From contig JBBQKJ010000033.1 in NCBI GenBank assembly GCA_038326775.1, positions 1 to 33,124 on the forward strand: DNA of 33,124 bases. The letters run 5' to 3'. Made by a program: the position numbers and the translations under genes. The notes beneath the pieces were generated by a model. That model was given only the letters and a program-made list of their open reading frames with translations, did not search any database and had not been told where the DNA came from. Numbering within the stretch: the stretch's first letter is position 1; every line of letters starts with the position of its first letter. Shown one piece after another: positions 1 to 7,529 of the stretch. Source of the stretch: DYIU01 sp038326775. Lineage in GTDB: Bacteria; Actinomycetota; Geothermincolia; Fen-727; Anoxymicrobiaceae.

Positions 1-40
1 GTCAGGCACCCTGACATGAATTCATGTCAGGGTGCCTGAC
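1..40. repeat. Perfect 40-bp palindrome of the GGGGTCAG-type dispersed repeat
   Basis: The first 40 bases equal their own reverse complement, centred on GAATTC. The right half continues into CCCC at 41-44, so the full unit probably began before the window. The same half-sequence forms the arms of the large hairpin at 22826-22922, and related shorter copies lie near 8452, 10261, 15430 and 20774. The trailing ATGTTGC at 56-62 is also shared by several copies. No transposase of the REP-associated type is seen nearby. Confidence 0.9.
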
Positions 41-65
41 CCCAGGATGAATCCAATGTTGCATC

Positions 66-74
66 TGGTATGAT
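66..74 (+). promoter_or_regulatory. Possible extended -10 promoter (TGGTATGAT)
   Basis: TGGTATGAT matches an extended -10 element (TGn then TAnnnT). No good -35 is visible. It overlaps the first in-frame ATG (70) of the downstream gene, which argues that translation begins further in. The same TGGTAnnnT form recurs before four other genes in this window. Confidence 0.35.
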
Positions 75-183
75 TAGGCGGTGTCCGGTTGCCGTAAGGC
101 ACTGCCGGAGAAGACCTTTGGAGAGAACCATTCGTAAGAACGCAAGCGTAAGAACGCGAGACGGAGTGCGGTCGCGCGCTGGC

Positions 184-2577
184 GTGAATGCAACAATAAC
201 GACGGCGCGGCGGCGCCTCGCCGCAACAATTGCCCTGTGGCTCGCAGCCGGGCTGGCCATCCTCGCGTTGCCCGCTTCCGCGGGGCCCGGCGTCGCCTCT
301 TTATCGCCTCCCCGGAAGGTCCTCATCGTGGTCATCGACAGGATAGGCCTCGGCGACCTCTCGGAAGCGAACAGTCCCAACATTCTTCGCCTGGCCGAGC
401 GCGGCGGCGTCGCCCTCATGAACGCCAGGGTCAGGTACGACGTTTACGGGCAGGGGGGGTACGTCATTCTGGGCGCCGGGGGAAGGGCGCTGGGTGGCTT
501 CAACTCCGGCCTTGCCTTCAACTCGGGCGAGCTTCTCCAGACGCCGGCCGGTGATTACATCAGGGCTGGGGACCTCTACCGGGCACGAACCGGGCGACGC
601 GCGGCGAAGGGCTCAGTGGTCAATCTCTATATCGAGGAGATGAGGAAGAAGTCCGACGTGCCCCAGGCCGGAAGCGTGCCCGGACTGCTCGGCGAGGCTG
701 TCAGAAAAGGCGGGAAGCGCGCGGCGCTGGTCGGCAACGCCGATTCGCTGGCCCCCGCGACACAGGTGGGTGCGGGTTACCAGGCTGAGCCGGTGGAGCC
801 GATCGAGAATACCCCCGGCTCCTACCCCGAGGCAACGCTCCTGCATCGCGAGGCGTCCTGCATAGCGATGGACGAGAACGGGCTGGTTCCCTCGGGCAAC
901 GTCTCCTCCGACCTGTACACCGTCAGCCGTTCGGCCGCCGGCCTGAGGACCGACTTCAAGAGGCTGGTCGTGGAATCGCGCGCCGAACTCGCTACCTCGG
1001 ATCTCCTGGTGGTCGACATGGGCCAGACCTCCAGGGTGGACGAGCAGGCTGCTTTCTATTCCGATAAGGCTCTGGACTCGGCACGGGCCACCGCCCTCGG
1101 GGAGTGCGACCGGGCGCTCGGGGTCCTGGTCGAGTTGATCGATACCTCGCGCGACATGGTTGTGGTCTGCACGCCCACTCCAACCCGCAAGATGATAGCC
1201 GACGGCGACCTCCTGACCCCGCTGGTGGTTGCCGGCCCCGGGTTCACCCCCGGCAGGCGCCTGGGGTCGCCCACCACGCGCCGGGTGGGCATGGTCTCCA
1301 ACTACGACGTGGCCCCCACCGCCCTCGGTCTACTGGGCGTGGACATCCCGGCGGAGATGGCCGGCAGAGAGCTTGCCTCGAGCTCCGCAGGCGCTGACCT
1401 CGCCGGCCTCGAGCGCTTCGAGGAGCGGGCGACCGGCGCCTCCAACTCCCGAAAGGCCATGGTTCGCGTCTATGTGATCACCTCGATGGTGCTCGTCTCG
1501 CTGTTCTTCCTGCTGTTTCTCCTGCGCGAGGACATGCTCAGCCGGCACCGTTTCTTCTGGTCGCTGGTCATGCTTTATCTTCTTGCGGGCCCGCTCGCGT
1601 ACCTGGTCGTGCCCTCTTTCGGGATACCCCGGCTGAACTGGCTGGTACCCGTCGCCGTAGGCGCGAGCGTGCTGCTGGCGCTAGCGGCGCGGCTGTTCAA
1701 ACCCCGGCGGCGGAGTCTGACCCCGGAAGGTGAATCCGCCCCCGCGATGCTGCGGCCGCTGCTGGCGCTGTCCGGCGCGACGCTCCTTGTGATCCTGCTG
1801 GACATCCTGCTCGGCTCGCCGCTCATGTCCTTCAGCCCCTTCGGTTCGGACGTGATGCTGGCGGACCGCTACTACGGCGTCGGCAACCTCTACATGGGGT
1901 TCGCCGTAGGGGCGGCGCTGCTCTTCGCCTGCCTGCTGATCACGGTCCTCGGCAAGTCGCTGGACAGGCCCTGGAAGCGCTACGCGATCTGCGGAGCGGT
2001 GCTGGCCGCCACCGCCTTCATAGTGGGCTTCGGCAGGCTGGGCGCGAACTTCGGCGGGCTCATCGCCGCTCTTGCGGGGGGGCTGGTGGCCCTGGTCAGG
2101 CTGGAGGGAGGGCGCATCGGGCTCAAGAAAGCCGCGTTTGTCGTCACCGTGCTGGTCGTGTGTGTAGCGGTGCTCCTCGCCGCGGACATGGTCCTCCCGG
2201 GTATGTCTTCGCACGCCGGCAAGGCGTTCTCCCGGGCAGAATCGAGCGGTGCGTCCGCCCTTCTCTCCCAGGTAAGCCGCAAGCTCGCGGGGACCTGGTC
2301 GCTGACCTTCGCCTCGATATGGCGCCTCCTTCTCCTCCTGCTGGTCGTCTTTGGCCTGGTGCTCAACAACAGGTTCCACTATTTCAGGCGCATCGCCAGG
2401 GAGCTGCCGTTCCTCTACGCCGGGTTCATCGGCATGGCCGTAGCGCTCCCCGTAGCCTGGCTGTTCAACGACTCGGGCATCGAGGCCGCCGCCGGCATAT
2501 CTGTCTTCCTGTTCGTCCCCTGTTTCCTCTTGCTCGTCTCGATGCTCGAGTTCGGCGAGCAGCCGGAGGGTGGCTGA
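184..2577 (+). CDS. Membrane-anchored alkaline-phosphatase-superfamily protein
   Basis: The exported N-terminal half looks like an alkaline-phosphatase/sulfatase-fold enzyme. After the signal segment come VLIVVIDRIGLGDL and SPNILRLAERGG (metal-site Asp strand and following helix), then GGYVILGAGGRA, VVCTPTPTR, and NYDVAPTALGLLGV with GREL, the usual end of such domains. The C-terminal ~370 residues hold about ten or eleven hydrophobic segments. The reading frame is open from ATG 70, but the first ~38 residues look non-coding and overlap a possible -10 box. I therefore prefer GTG 184, which gives a short basic n-region before a hydrophobic signal segment; neither start has a good ribosome site. 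The substrate cannot be read from sequence. GGAGGG inside the end of this gene serves the next gene, so the two are coupled. Confidence 0.8.
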   Translation: MNATITTARRRLAATIALWLAAGLAILALPASAGPGVASLSPPRKVLIVVIDRIGLGDLSEANSPNILRLAERGGVALMNARVRYDVYGQGGYVILGAGGRALGGFNSGLAFNSGELLQTPAGDYIRAGDLYRARTGRRAAKGSVVNLYIEEMRKKSDVPQAGSVPGLLGEAVRKGGKRAALVGNADSLAPATQVGAGYQAEPVEPIENTPGSYPEATLLHREASCIAMDENGLVPSGNVSSDLYTVSRSAAGLRTDFKRLVVESRAELATSDLLVVDMGQTSRVDEQAAFYSDKALDSARATALGECDRALGVLVELIDTSRDMVVVCTPTPTRKMIADGDLLTPLVVAGPGFTPGRRLGSPTTRRVGMVSNYDVAPTALGLLGVDIPAEMAGRELASSSAGADLAGLERFEERATGASNSRKAMVRVYVITSMVLVSLFFLLFLLREDMLSRHRFFWSLVMLYLLAGPLAYLVVPSFGIPRLNWLVPVAVGASVLLALAARLFKPRRRSLTPEGESAPAMLRPLLALSGATLLVILLDILLGSPLMSFSPFGSDVMLADRYYGVGNLYMGFAVGAALLFACLLITVLGKSLDRPWKRYAICGAVLAATAFIVGFGRLGANFGGLIAALAGGLVALVRLEGGRIGLKKAAFVVTVLVVCVAVLLAADMVLPGMSSHAGKAFSRAESSGASALLSQVSRKLAGTWSLTFASIWRLLLLLLVVFGLVLNNRFHYFRRIARELPFLYAGFIGMAVALPVAWLFNDSGIEAAAGISVFLFVPCFLLLVSMLEFGEQPEGG

Positions 2578-2579
2578 CG

Positions 2580-3224
2580 GTGGCCGGGGCAGACAAACAG
2601 CTCAAGAAAGCCGAAAAAGAAGAGAAGAAGGTCCAGGAGCGCATCGCCAGGGCCGAGAAACGAGCAGGGCATCTCAGGGGGGTCGACAACAGCATCATCC
2701 AGCGTTTCTGGGAGATCGTGAACATGTTCCCCAAGGTCTCCGACCCCGAGCTCGAGCGCCGGGTGGAACGCTTCATCATGTGCGCCGCGCCGGGGCAGTA
2801 CTTCGTAATGCAGCGCGCCATCTTCGAGGAAGCGACGCCCTTCATGATGGAGGACGAGCGAATCAGAAAGGTGCTGGACGACCTGAGCGGTAAGAAGCTC
2901 GGGCTGGCAGTGAGCGGCGAGTACGAGTCAACCGTCACGCTGAACAACCACTGCTTCGAGTTGGAGCGGGGGATCAAGGGAGACATCCCGGTGCTCTCGG
3001 TCACATCGCGCCGTGACTACGCCGACGCGATTCTCACAAAGAGCGACCCCATCAAGATGATACTGGCGAGGAAGATAAGGGCTTCACACAAGCTGACCCT
3101 GCTCAGGTGGGTGCTTCCCCACATGGACCTCCTCAAGGACAGGGACCTCTTCGACAAGTACCTGTCATACCAGGCCGAGGTGGAGCGCGTGCTGGAAGAG
3201 AACCTCACCAGGATGGGCTACTAA
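2580..3224 (+). CDS. SCP2-like lipid-binding domain protein
   Basis: A 214-residue protein starting at GTG 2580, nine bases after GGAGGG (2565-2570) and two bases after the previous stop, hence translationally coupled. It opens with a Lys/Glu-rich coiled segment (about residues 4-30). The second half (GKKLGLAVSGEYESTVTL to about ADAILTKSDPIKMILARKI) resembles an SCP2/sterol-carrier fold, whose members bind acyl or sterol-like lipids in a hydrophobic tunnel. The family call is by pattern only and moderate. There is no signal peptide, so it is probably cytosolic, yet it is paired with a membrane enzyme. Its stop overlaps the convergent phasin-like gene's stop by bases. A second SCP2-type gene is at 25833. 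Confidence 0.65.
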   Translation: MAGADKQLKKAEKEEKKVQERIARAEKRAGHLRGVDNSIIQRFWEIVNMFPKVSDPELERRVERFIMCAAPGQYFVMQRAIFEEATPFMMEDERIRKVLDDLSGKKLGLAVSGEYESTVTLNNHCFELERGIKGDIPVLSVTSRRDYADAILTKSDPIKMILARKIRASHKLTLLRWVLPHMDLLKDRDLFDKYLSYQAEVERVLEENLTRMGY

Positions 3225-3772
3225 CGCAAAGACCCCGTCTCCTGATTGCCGAGTGGCTCCTGGCCGGAGTCGGGTCGCGTGATCAGTTCGCGGAGAGGCT
3301 CCGTTACCGGCGCTTCGACAGGCTCAGCTTTGGAAACCACGGTCGGCACAGCTGAGGTCTGCTCTGTGACCTTGCCGGCCCGCTTCCCCGCGCTCCTCTT
3401 GACCGACGCACTTGCCGCCTTCTTCTTCGCGGCAGGCTTCCCGGCAACGGGCTTGCCAGCAGGCTTCTTCGCGGGGGCCGCCAGCTTCTTCTCGAGCGCA
3501 TCGACCCGGTGAAGAAGCTTGTCGAGGTCACCCCTGGTCACGATGCCCGCGTTCTCGAGCGCCCTCTGCACGGTGCGAGCCACCACCATGGAAAAATCAT
3601 CGCCCTTGGACACCAGCCCTTTTCTGGCACCCGCCATCTTCTTGCGCCCCTCCGGGGTCAGGCTCTTGCCCTTGTCGACCAGGCGGTCGGCACCCTTCAT
3701 CATCTCCTCCTGAACGGCCACCACCGCTCCCACCAGGACGTAGGGGATATCGGAGAAATTCGTCTTTGCCAT
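3221..3772 (-). CDS. Phasin-like granule-associated protein with Lys/Ala/Pro tail
   Basis: A 183-residue protein. Residues 1 to about 95 form amphipathic helices (VLVGAVVAVQEEMMKGADRL, then VARTVQRALENAGIVTRGDL) ending in a short coiled coil (RVDALEKKL). From about residue 97 it becomes a histone-H1-like tail of repeated KKPAGKP/AKKKA units, followed by an acidic tail. This layout (phasin domain plus basic tail) is known from PhaF-type polyhydroxyalkanoate granule proteins, which coat granules and tether them to DNA. No PHA synthase is in the window, so cargo and partner are inferred. It follows the next phasin-like gene by 9 bp, and its stop overlaps the convergent gene's stop. Confidence 0.7.
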   Translation of the reverse strand: MAKTNFSDIPYVLVGAVVAVQEEMMKGADRLVDKGKSLTPEGRKKMAGARKGLVSKGDDFSMVVARTVQRALENAGIVTRGDLDKLLHRVDALEKKLAAPAKKPAGKPVAGKPAAKKKAASASVKRSAGKRAGKVTEQTSAVPTVVSKAEPVEAPVTEPLRELITRPDSGQEPLGNQETGSLR

Positions 3773-3781
3773 CAGTTCCTC

Positions 3782-4132
3782 CTAGTAACCCTTCTCCGCC
3801 AAGGCCTTTTCTATCTCGTCCATGCGCCTCTCGACCCTTGCCAGGTCGGAGCGCGTGACCAGGCCCACCGATGACAGGATCTGCTTGACCCGGGCTCCGA
3901 CAGCCTGCACCAGTTCCTCCTCGTCCGGCTTTCCCCCCACGAGAAGTTCGGCCAGGTTATGCCTTTCCCTGGTGCGCCTTATCAGCTCGGATAACTGGGG
4001 GCTGTCCGCAGCGCCCTCCTGGCCCATCTTCTTCTTGCCCTTTGCGACCAGGGCCTCGCGAAGCTCCCCGTAAAACTCGGTAAGAGTGCTGGAGAGGCCT
4101 TCGAGGAGATACTGGATTTCCTTTGCGTCCAT
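3782..4132 (-). CDS. Small phasin-like protein
   Basis: A 116-residue, strongly helical, charged protein and first gene of a two-gene operon. I start it at ATG 4132, eight bases after GGGAG; an upstream in-frame ATG at 4156 has no ribosome site. Its C-terminus (ARVKQILSSVGLVTRSDL, RRMDEIEKAL) aligns clearly with residues 60-95 of the next gene (AGIVTRGDL, RVDALEKKL), so the two are paralogues sharing the phasin-type coiled-coil end. It lacks the basic tail. A likely role is coating a hydrophobic inclusion or forming hetero-oligomers with its neighbour. A consensus-like promoter lies upstream at 4210-4238. Confidence 0.65.
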   Translation of the reverse strand: MDAKEIQYLLEGLSSTLTEFYGELREALVAKGKKKMGQEGAADSPQLSELIRRTRERHNLAELLVGGKPDEEELVQAVGARVKQILSSVGLVTRSDLARVERRMDEIEKALAEKGY

Positions 4133-4209
4133 CGGTCTTGCTCCCGTTCTTGCCACTATGAATGGTGAGAATACATCCCGTGCCTGGTCCGACTTCCCCC
4201 GGGGAACCT

Positions 4210-4238
4210 AATCTACTATTCGGCCTTCAGCCCGTCAA
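4210..4238 (-). promoter_or_regulatory. Promoter for the phasin-like operon
   Basis: Read on the minus strand: TTGACG (4238-4233), a 17-base spacer and TAGATT (4215-4210). This is a close match to a vegetative promoter with ideal spacing, about 75 bases upstream of the start at 4132. Confidence 0.6.
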
Positions 4239-4337
4239 TACTTGACCGGCAGTGCGTGCCGGTACATCGGGCTTGCCCCCTTTGGAGACCGAGCCCGGAG
4301 CGAACCCCCCGGCTAAGTGCCGCGTCTTAGAGGACAT

Positions 4338-4368
4338 GCGCCATGTCGTGGCGCGTTTCTGGTAGAAT
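4338..4368 (+). promoter_or_regulatory. Extended -10 promoter with overlapping inverted repeat
   Basis: TGGTAGAAT (4360-4368) is an extended -10 element 25 bases before the lipoprotein start. Immediately upstream GCGCCA-TGTCG-TGGCGC (4338-4354) is a perfect 6-bp inverted repeat sitting where a -35 would be; it could be an operator. The operator idea is inference. Confidence 0.5.
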
Positions 4369-4393
4369 CAGGTGAAAGAAAGGGAGGCATGCA

Positions 4394-5242
4394 ATGAAGA
4401 AACTGGTATTGGCCATAATGGTGATGCTGCTCATAGCGGCCGTCGTCGCAGCCGGTTGCGGCAAGAAGGAAGCGAGCGCCCCGAAGGGAGCCCAGGCGGT
4501 CCTCGATAAGAGTCAGAAAGCCTCTCAGGAAGTGAAGAGCCTGAAGGCCTCCGGCTCCGCCGCCATCCTCACACCGCAGTCCGAGGTCAAGGAATCAAAG
4601 ATGACCTTCGAAATGGAGGGCAACATAATCAGCGAATCCGAGGTCGAGGCAAAAATAACCGCGAGCGAAGATAAAGGAAAGAAGACCGAAGCTTACATTG
4701 TCGGCGGTTACGCATATTCCTTCGACACCACCACGGGCTGGGTGAAACAGAAGGTGGACAGCGCCCAGGAACTGGGCACCGGGATGTTGACGCCCGGCCA
4801 GTTGACCAGCCTTGGCAAGTACGCGGAGAACCTCAAGGAGCTTCCCGAGGAGGGCAACAACTACGTGCTCTCGTTCGACGTCGGGTCAAAGTTCTTCGAG
4901 AAATCGCTGACCGGCGCCGAGCAGCCTGGGTCCCAGCCCGCGGGCGAAGACCAGCAGTCGACGCAGGACATGCTCAAACTGGCCAGGGAGATGCTGAAAG
5001 GCCTTAAGATGAGCGTCGTGATGAAGATAGACAAGACCACCTATTATCCCAATGAGACAACCATCAAGATGTCCCTTAAGGAAATGCCTATCATAGGCGA
5101 CATGAGCGTTGACATGAAGATGGCGTTCACCGATTACAACAAGCCGGTCAGCGTGACCCTGCCCGCGGAAGCCCAGAACGCAAAGGAGCTTCCGGCCGGC
5201 ATGCCTGGAGGCCTGCCAGGAATACCCGGCCTCGGGCTATAA
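4394..5242 (+). CDS. Exported lipoprotein, LolA/LppX-like
   Basis: A 282-residue protein with a classical lipoprotein signal: MKK, a hydrophobic core, and lipobox VAAGC with Cys21 as the lipidation site. The rest resembles LppX/LolA-type folds: an N-terminal helix (AVLDKSQKASQEVKSLKASG), then alternating strands (MTFEMEGNIISES, GGYAYSFDTTTGWVK) typical of half-barrel lipid carriers. Such proteins bind lipids or accumulate outside the membrane in actinobacteria and Firmicutes (compare the DUF6612 group). The C-terminus is Pro/Gly rich. GGGAGG precedes the ATG at good spacing. It is monocistronic: its own promoter lies upstream and a strong hairpin terminator follows. Confidence 0.75.
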   Translation: MKKLVLAIMVMLLIAAVVAAGCGKKEASAPKGAQAVLDKSQKASQEVKSLKASGSAAILTPQSEVKESKMTFEMEGNIISESEVEAKITASEDKGKKTEAYIVGGYAYSFDTTTGWVKQKVDSAQELGTGMLTPGQLTSLGKYAENLKELPEEGNNYVLSFDVGSKFFEKSLTGAEQPGSQPAGEDQQSTQDMLKLAREMLKGLKMSVVMKIDKTTYYPNETTIKMSLKEMPIIGDMSVDMKMAFTDYNKPVSVTLPAEAQNAKELPAGMPGGLPGIPGLGL

Positions 5243-5251
5243 GTCAAGATC

Positions 5252-5287
5252 GAGCCGGGGCTCGGCCCTCCCGGCTCTTGTGCTTTT
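5252..5287 (+). terminator. Rho-independent terminator
   Basis: GAGCCGGG (5252-5259) and CCCGGCTC (5270-5277) form a perfect 8-bp stem with a 10-base loop, followed by TTGTGCTTTT. It ends the lipoprotein transcript and lies between convergent genes. Confidence 0.75.
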
Positions 5288-5289
5288 CG

Positions 5290-6441
5290 CTAGAGGAACT
5301 CGCCCAGGGACTCGAGCAGGTAGTCCACTTGTTCGGCGGTGTTCAGATAGCTGAAGCTCAGGCGGAGCGCGCCGGTCTCGATCGTCCCGATGGTACGGTG
5401 CGCTAGAGGCGTGCAGTGCAGCCCCGCCCGGGTCGCGATACCGTAGCGTGAGTCAAGGGCCTCGGCGACGTCCGGCGGACCGTACCGGTCAAACGTGAGC
5501 GCCACGATTCCGACGCGGTTCTCCGGCGAGGCCGGTCCGTAGGCCTTCACGCCATCGATACCGGCAAGCCCGTCCAGCAGGCGGCCCATCAGTTCCAACT
5601 CGTGCGCCCGTATCTCCCCGACGCCTGTCGAGCTCACGAACCGTACCCCGGCCTCGAGCCCCGCGATTCCAACCGCGTTGAGCGTCCCGCTCTCAAGCCT
5701 GTCGGGCATCTCGCCCGGCTGCTCGAGCGAGCTGGACGAACTTCCGGTGCCTCCGAAGCAGGTGGGCATGAGGTCGATGCCCTCCCGGACGTAGAGGCCG
5801 CCCGTGCCCTGCATCCCGAAGAGCTCTTTGTGGCCGGTGAACGCCAGCATGTCGATGCCGTACTCCTCCACGTCGATATCGACACGGCCCGCGCTCTGCG
5901 CCGCGTCGACGAGCACGGGGATTCCGCGCTCGCGCGCGATGCGGGCCACATCGGCTAAGGGGAGGATGGTCCCTGTCAGGTTGGACGCGTGATTGACTAT
6001 CACAAGGGCGGTCTCCGCTCGGAGCCCCTCAGCGAGGCGCGCCGGGTCGAGGCTCCCGTCGGGGGCGCAAGAGACCACCGTGTGGTTTATGCCCCTTCTG
6101 GCAGCGGCGTTGAGAGGTCGCATTACCGAGTTGTGCTCCATGGAGGTTGTGACCACGTGGTCCCCCCGCTCGAGCAGACCCCAGATAGCGGTGTTGATAG
6201 CCTCGGTCGCGTTCCTGGTGAACGCTATACGCAGGGCGTCGCGGACGCCGAACAACCCGGCCACGGCCTGGCGCGCCGCGTAGACAACGCGCCCCGCCTC
6301 GACCGCGCGGCGGTGGCCCGAGCGTCCGGCGCTGCCGCCGACCTCGCGCATGAACCGCTCGACCGCGCGGTAGACCTCCTCGGGCTTTGGATACGTGGTG
6401 GCCGCGTTGTCAAAGTAAACTGAATTCGAAGTCCGTTCCAA
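5290..6441 (-). CDS. Cysteine desulfurase-family PLP enzyme (class V aminotransferase)
   Basis: A 383-residue fold-type I PLP enzyme. Visible are VYFDNAATTYPKPEEV at the N-terminus, TSMEHNSVMRPLN, the PLP Asp/Gln region LVDAAQSAGRVDI, the Schiff-base lysine in AFTGHKELFGMQGTGG, and RAGLHCTPLAH near the C-terminus carrying the cysteine expected to bear the persulfide. Spacing and the GLHC motif fit the cysteine-desulfurase-related subgroup rather than housekeeping IscS. It would release sulfur from cysteine, or act on a related amino acid. No IscU/SufU scaffold is adjacent. The start is TTG 6441 with only a weak ribosome site; an extended -10 (TGGTAATCT) lies 47 bases upstream. Confidence 0.85.
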   Translation of the reverse strand: MERTSNSVYFDNAATTYPKPEEVYRAVERFMREVGGSAGRSGHRRAVEAGRVVYAARQAVAGLFGVRDALRIAFTRNATEAINTAIWGLLERGDHVVTTSMEHNSVMRPLNAAARRGINHTVVSCAPDGSLDPARLAEGLRAETALVIVNHASNLTGTILPLADVARIARERGIPVLVDAAQSAGRVDIDVEEYGIDMLAFTGHKELFGMQGTGGLYVREGIDLMPTCFGGTGSSSSSLEQPGEMPDRLESGTLNAVGIAGLEAGVRFVSSTGVGEIRAHELELMGRLLDGLAGIDGVKAYGPASPENRVGIVALTFDRYGPPDVAEALDSRYGIATRAGLHCTPLAHRTIGTIETGALRLSFSYLNTAEQVDYLLESLGEFL

Positions 6442-6487
6442 GCCTGCTGCCTTTCAACCACCGCCGCGCCTCCCGCGGGACTCCATA

Positions 6488-6496
6488 AGATTACCA
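6488..6496 (-). promoter_or_regulatory. Extended -10 promoter (TGGTAATCT)
   Basis: On the minus strand TGGTAATCT reads as TG-G-TAnnnT about 50 bases before the PLP-enzyme start. No convincing -35 was seen, as usual for extended -10 promoters. Confidence 0.4.
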
Positions 6497-6528
6497 GAGG
6501 CGACCGCCGTAAATAAACCGCCCACGTC

Positions 6529-6636
6529 ATGGAAGGCAAGCTCAACGCGGTCAGGATAGACGACCTCTGCATGGTCTCGGAGATGCAGTTGATGTTCTTC
6601 AAGCAGCAGAACCCGAGCCTGCTTGCCGCGGTCTGA
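6529..6636 (+). CDS. Unrecognised 35-residue ORF
   Basis: An ATG-started ORF in the 300-base gap between two minus-strand genes. It encodes a charged N-terminus and an amphipathic Met/Phe-rich stretch (MVSEMQLMFFKQQNPS). No Shine-Dalgarno sequence precedes it. It may be a remnant of a larger gene, a small peptide or chance. The rest of the gap 6442-6741 holds only the promoter at 6488-6496; I see no RNA gene or terminator there. Confidence 0.2.
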   Translation: MEGKLNAVRIDDLCMVSEMQLMFFKQQNPSLLAAV

Positions 6637-6741
6637 GGTCGTGTCCCGCCCTGCCCGCGGCGACAAAGCGTTGGAAGACCGCCCGCTTGATAAGGCATGC
6701 GACCCTGGCCGGCAGCGAAAACCCTCTCCCCGCTTTATCCT

Positions 6742-7506
6742 CTAAACCCGATCGTAGTAGATGTCGAACGGGGTCTCCCCGGTGACGAAGCGGTCGAGGT
6801 CCTCACCGTCGTAGAGCTTGATAATAATGCGGCGGACCTTGCCGCTTATCTCGTCGATAAGCGCCTTGGTAATCTCCTCGTCGTAGTAAGGCCCGAGGTC
6901 GATCGGCCTGCCGATCCGCACGTGCACCCGCTTGTAGTAGGTCCACCGGACCCCTGTCTGAAATTCGGGGTGGTCGAAGAACGGCTTGATGAGCGCGGGC
7001 GGTACCCTCGGCAGGTTTCGCTCCCCCATCCCCACGACCGCGACCGGGATGAGCGGCACCCGTGCTCGCAGGGCGATACGGGCGAAGCCGGTGCGAAAGC
7101 TGCGTATCTTGGAGACCGTGTGCAGGTGGGCTATGGTGTGCACGCCCTCGGGGAAGACGCCCACCAACTCTCCATCCTGCAGCATCTGAACAACGAGGTT
7201 CATGTCGTCCTCGCTCTTTCCGCCGCCGAACACGTCCATCGGCATCGCCCCCAGCCCCCTGAACAACTGGCTCACCACGGGCACCTTGAACACAACGGAC
7301 GCCGCCACGAAGTTGACAGGCCTTTCCACATTGCGCGCGATGGACATGGGGTCAAGCACCGGGTTCCGGTGGTTGCTGACGATGAGCCCGCCGCCCTCGG
7401 CAGGCACGTTGCGGGCGCCCTCGCACTTCATACGCAGCAGGACTGATGCCGGCGGCCCGATCATCATACGGGCCGTCTCATAGATCAGGCACTGGTAGAC
7501 GTTCAT
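6742..7506 (-). CDS. Lysophospholipid acyltransferase (PlsC-like)
   Basis: A 254-residue glycerolipid acyltransferase. Block I is SNHRNPVLDP (His46 and Asp52, the HX5D variant seen in part of the family), the substrate-binding block is VFPEG (118-121) followed by VHT, and VPLIPVAVVGMG is the later conserved strand. It transfers an acyl chain to a lysophospholipid or related acceptor at the inner membrane face; the hydrophobic N-terminus is short. GGGAG precedes ATG 7506. It lies 23 bases after the 23-residue-repeat gene and is probably co-transcribed with it, suggesting that neighbour also deals with membrane or storage lipid. Confidence 0.85.
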   Translation of the reverse strand: MNVYQCLIYETARMMIGPPASVLLRMKCEGARNVPAEGGGLIVSNHRNPVLDPMSIARNVERPVNFVAASVVFKVPVVSQLFRGLGAMPMDVFGGGKSEDDMNLVVQMLQDGELVGVFPEGVHTIAHLHTVSKIRSFRTGFARIALRARVPLIPVAVVGMGERNLPRVPPALIKPFFDHPEFQTGVRWTYYKRVHVRIGRPIDLGPYYDEEITKALIDEISGKVRRIIIKLYDGEDLDRFVTGETPFDIYYDRV

Positions 7507-7529
7507 CGCTCGCTCCCGCCCTAAGAGCT

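Noticed and set aside
2160..2579. The extended N-terminus of the SCP2-like protein
   Set aside because: It overlaps the membrane domain of the upstream gene in another frame; GTG 2580 has an ideal ribosome site.
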